Assembly: GCF_001192795.1 (NCBI RefSeq)
Contig: NZ_DF968181.1
Coordinates: 1,602,974-1,666,973, forward strand
DNA from: Flexilinea flocculi
GTDB lineage: Bacteria > Chloroflexota > Anaerolineae > Anaerolineales > Anaerolineaceae
Direction: 5' to 3'
Length of the DNA stretch: 64,000 nt
In this document: positions 61,492 through 64,000 of the stretch, in pieces
Numbering within the stretch: the stretch's first letter is position 1
Layout: each line of letters opens with the position of its first letter
The notes under the pieces: model-generated
The model's input: the letters and a program-made list of their open reading frames with translations, nothing else
What the model was told of the DNA's origin: nothing
The model's database searches: none
Translations under genes and position numbers: made by a program

Positions 61492-62901
61492 TTATGGAAA
61501 TACTTTGCTTAGCCAAGTCATTGGATTTACATAGATTCCGTTGATCTTTATTTCAAAATGCAAATGAGGTCCAACGGATCTTCCTGTAGTTCCGATGATT
61601 CCAATTAAATCACCACGTTTAACATTTTGCCCCGGAGAAACAAGTATTTGAGATTGGTGAGAGTAAGTTGAATATACACCCCAACCGTGATCGATAATCG
61701 TGTGATTTCCATGAATTGGTAATTCCCCAGCGAATACTACCTGGCCGTCTGCAGCAGCATAAATATTTAAATTTTCTGCTGAACAAACAATGAAATCCAC
61801 GCCTGTATGATAGTTGTTATAAGTACCATTATTGTAAGTCCTTCGAGTTCCGAATCCGGACGCCAGACAAGGTTCATCAACCGGATAAGAGAGCACATTG
61901 TCTCCCCATAGTTTTTGCAAGGAAGTCTGTTTGATGGATTCTAATGTCTGGCTTTCTGTCTGATTGGTGTTATCTTCAAGTGTTGCTGCATCAACACCCT
62001 CAACAACTTCATCGGTAAATGTGTTTTCACTGATAATAATTTTCTGATCAATTGCAAACGAATTTTGACTTGAATCAGATCCGGAAATCGAAAAGTTCGT
62101 CAAACCGGTTTTTGCCATTGCATCAATCCCAAAGAATGCATACCATTCAGATTGATTTCCATTGTCCTGGAAAAAATTTAATCCCTGATCTCCAATACTT
62201 CCTGTAAGAGACAAAGAATAAGGAGATTTAATATGGACAACATGTGTCTCGCCCTGTGTAACAGGTAGTTGTTTAATTTCTAATAAATCAATCAAGGGAG
62301 ATATAAACCGGACTATTGTATTGGAATCCTCTTGGATATTGGCAAAAAGTAATTGTTTCTCCGCAATATCCCATGGACCATTCATGCGATTTACTTTTTG
62401 AAAGGTAGAAGGATTTTTAGAATGGATCATGGATTTTTCAATAAGTGTTTGGTTATGATCAAAAAAATCAATACTGGAGTATGTCTGATTGTCTTCATCA
62501 CGGACCACCATCAAAGTGCTTCCGATGTACAACTCAGTAGGACTGGTGATTTGGTTTATGGCAATCAAATCACTTTCTTTCATTCCATTTAAAATACAAA
62601 TATTGCTTACTGTTTCTCCAATTGTAAGTGTTTCTGTCGATAGAATTCCCGAAATGCCTTTTAATGATGGAATTTTAATCTTATCGCCGATTGAAATCGA
62701 ATTCGCATCTACAATATCATTGATTTGGAGGATTGCATCAATCGATGTGGAAAAACGATCTGCAATCGTAGATAGAAAATCGCCTTCCTCAATGATATAT
62801 TCAGGGTAGATATCATTTGATATATCGCGAAATCCGGCTGTACAAAAGCTCGCAAGAAAAACGAATAAAATCGATAAAAAGAAATGTTTTTTATTTTGCA
62901 T
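61492..62901 (-). CDS. Secreted LysM-M23 endopeptidase (cell-wall hydrolase)
   Basis: About 469 residues: signal peptide (FFLSILFVFLASFCTAGF), two LysM domains near residues 30-130 (YIIEEGDFLSTIADRFSTSIDAILQINDI and ETLTIGETVSNICILNGMKESDLIAINQI), a beta-rich middle, and an M23 peptidase C-terminus with YHTGVDF and GPHLHFEIK, the His/Asp and HxH zinc ligands. It would cut peptide bridges of peptidoglycan while bound through LysM. ATG 62901 gives the best signal sequence. Confidence 0.88.
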   Translation of the reverse strand: MQNKKHFFLSILFVFLASFCTAGFRDISNDIYPEYIIEEGDFLSTIADRFSTSIDAILQINDIVDANSISIGDKIKIPSLKGISGILSTETLTIGETVSNICILNGMKESDLIAINQITSPTELYIGSTLMVVRDEDNQTYSSIDFFDHNQTLIEKSMIHSKNPSTFQKVNRMNGPWDIAEKQLLFANIQEDSNTIVRFISPLIDLLEIKQLPVTQGETHVVHIKSPYSLSLTGSIGDQGLNFFQDNGNQSEWYAFFGIDAMAKTGLTNFSISGSDSSQNSFAIDQKIIISENTFTDEVVEGVDAATLEDNTNQTESQTLESIKQTSLQKLWGDNVLSYPVDEPCLASGFGTRRTYNNGTYNNYHTGVDFIVCSAENLNIYAAADGQVVFAGELPIHGNHTIIDHGWGVYSTYSHQSQILVSPGQNVKRGDLIGIIGTTGRSVGPHLHFEIKINGIYVNPMTWLSKVFP

Positions 62902-63112
62902 AAACAACTTTATGAATTGTAACATAAAAATGAAGATCATTATGTCCCTGTGATTTGAATGGAGAAGTGCCTGTTGTCTTTATCACTTCAGCTATTCGAG
63001 TTAAAAACCAATCACAGTAATTCTCTGAAATATTTCGAAATCAGGCAAGCCCGGAACACGTCCGCTATGGATATTTATAACCAAAGAGTCCATTTTAAAA
63101 GCGAATTGATTA

Positions 63113-63997
63113 TTAAGTTTCCTGACTTTCCTGATTATCAACGTCAAATATTTTTTTATAAACCGAATCCAACTCGTCATTTGCCAAGTGAGTATATCGT
63201 TGGGTGACAGCGATGTTGGTATGTCTCGCAAACTCCTGGGCAATTTTCAAATTACCGGTTTTCTTGAGCACACAAGTTACAAAATAATGACGAAAAGAGT
63301 GCGGTGTGATCGTACCGACAGCTTCTTTACCAAGACATTCTTCAACGCGCTGCGAAACGATCATTCTTCCTGTTTTTGTTGTGATGGGAAGAATATTTTT
63401 TCCTGCGCCTTTATCATGTCTGGCAAAAATTGGTAATACAGCTAATTGCCTGGACGAATTTCCGTCTAAATTCCCTCGAGTGTGCAAATAACTGCGCATA
63501 GCCAATATTGATCTTTCTGAAAATCGGATAACTGCTTGTTTGTTTCCTTTTCCTATAATAATAGCTTTTTTTTTAAACCAATCGATATCGCCTCGTCTAA
63601 GATTACATGCCTCATGAATCCTCAATCCAGTATCTGCTAATGTGATCAGAAAAGCACAGTCTCGTAAATTGATTAATGAATCCATTTCATTTTCACAGAG
63701 TTTAGAAGGCAGCTCAAGAGCGTAAGAGATTACTTTTTCAATATCCTCTTGCGGAAATTGGGGTAAACGGATACCAGGTTTCCGAATTCGCTGTCCGATC
63801 AGCTGCTTCACTTGGAATAGATTAATATCGATTAGGTTTTCAGCAGTTAAAAATTCAAGGAAATTTTTATAGACATTAATATACAGATTTTCTGTTGCAG
63901 AAGAATAATATTTCAAGTATTTTGCAAATTTTGCCGTAAATTCCTCAGTAATTTCTAACACTGACGATTCTGGAGAGATTTCGTTTTCTGCCAGCAT
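63113..63997 (-). CDS. Tyrosine recombinase (XerC/D-like integrase), start at or beyond window edge
   Basis: 294 residues readable from ATG 63997, three bases from the end of the window; translation may begin further right. N-terminal SAM-like core-binding domain (TEEFTAKFAKYLKYYSSATENLYINVYKNFLEFL) and catalytic domain with Arg (DTGLRIHEACNLRRGDI), Lys-strand (IIGKGNKQAVIRF), HxxR (TPHSFRHYFVTCVL), His (FARHTNIAVTQRYTHL) and the nucleophile Tyr (RYTHL). All catalytic residues are present. It could be a chromosome-dimer resolvase or the integrase of an island outside the window. Confidence 0.85.
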   Translation of the reverse strand: MLAENEISPESSVLEITEEFTAKFAKYLKYYSSATENLYINVYKNFLEFLTAENLIDINLFQVKQLIGQRIRKPGIRLPQFPQEDIEKVISYALELPSKLCENEMDSLINLRDCAFLITLADTGLRIHEACNLRRGDIDWFKKKAIIIGKGNKQAVIRFSERSILAMRSYLHTRGNLDGNSSRQLAVLPIFARHDKGAGKNILPITTKTGRMIVSQRVEECLGKEAVGTITPHSFRHYFVTCVLKKTGNLKIAQEFARHTNIAVTQRYTHLANDELDSVYKKIFDVDNQESQET

Positions 63998-64000
63998 TTC

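Overview
The window is an AT-rich bacterial chromosome segment. The gene set suggests a fermentative anaerobe, most likely an Anaerolineae-type Chloroflexota: a trimeric NADH-linked [FeFe] hydrogenase, split Gram-positive-style polysaccharide kinase/adaptor genes, FHA, DUF4013-like and DUF6311-like membrane proteins, formylglycine-enzyme-like surface proteins and Pro/Thr-repeat proteins. The assignment rests on gene content alone; no rRNA or marker phylogeny was possible. The window holds one tRNA gene, no rRNA and no CRISPR array.

Layout. 0-4.1 kb: exopolysaccharide control (CpsB phosphatase cut by the left edge, CpsD kinase, Wzz-like adaptor, all minus), facing a sugar epimerase and a sugar-nucleotide transferase (plus). 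4.3-4.5 kb: an isolated short transcription unit with a consensus promoter, a 19-residue hydrophobic ORF and a terminator. 4.8-11 kb: a PpiC/PrsA-like foldase, a SsuABC/ThiXYZ-like ABC importer, a YtxH/DUF948-like pair and a Gfo/Idh/MocA oxidoreductase. 11.5-15.8 kb: the hydrogenase operon. 16-32 kb: cell-envelope genes (FHA protein, AI-2E family permease, Cys-less thioredoxin/TPR protein, large membrane proteins, amidase, two DUF4013-like paralogues, two PII-like proteins, class A PBP, PT-repeat protein). 32-41.6 kb: a phosphorylase-like protein, a formylglycine-enzyme-like protein, glycogen genes (malQ, glgA), a CinA-like protein and a secreted protein.

The most notable region is 41.9-56.8 kb: seven tightly packed minus-strand genes that look like a type 4 BREX phage-defence locus. 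In transcription order they are an unrecognised 1068-residue protein with a 12-residue repeat tract, BrxP (PP-loop/PAPS-reductase family with extra Fe-S motifs and a DUF4007-like tail), BrxC/PglY, PglZ, a short BrxL, a small Cys4 protein and a cysteine desulfurase. No PglX methyltransferase is present. A desulfurase beside a DndC-like PP-loop enzyme suggests, by analogy with Dnd, that sulfur chemistry on DNA may mark self. That is inference.

Upstream of the locus lie about 1 kb of GC-rich composite hairpin repeats and a tRNA-Arg(TCT). The right end holds a DUF362 ferredoxin-like protein, two linked unknown genes, a LysM/M23 peptidase and a tyrosine recombinase at the edge. At least eight copies of a palindromic MITE-like element with the terminal repeat CARYAATTCRAAATATGG sit between genes, several just after stop codons.
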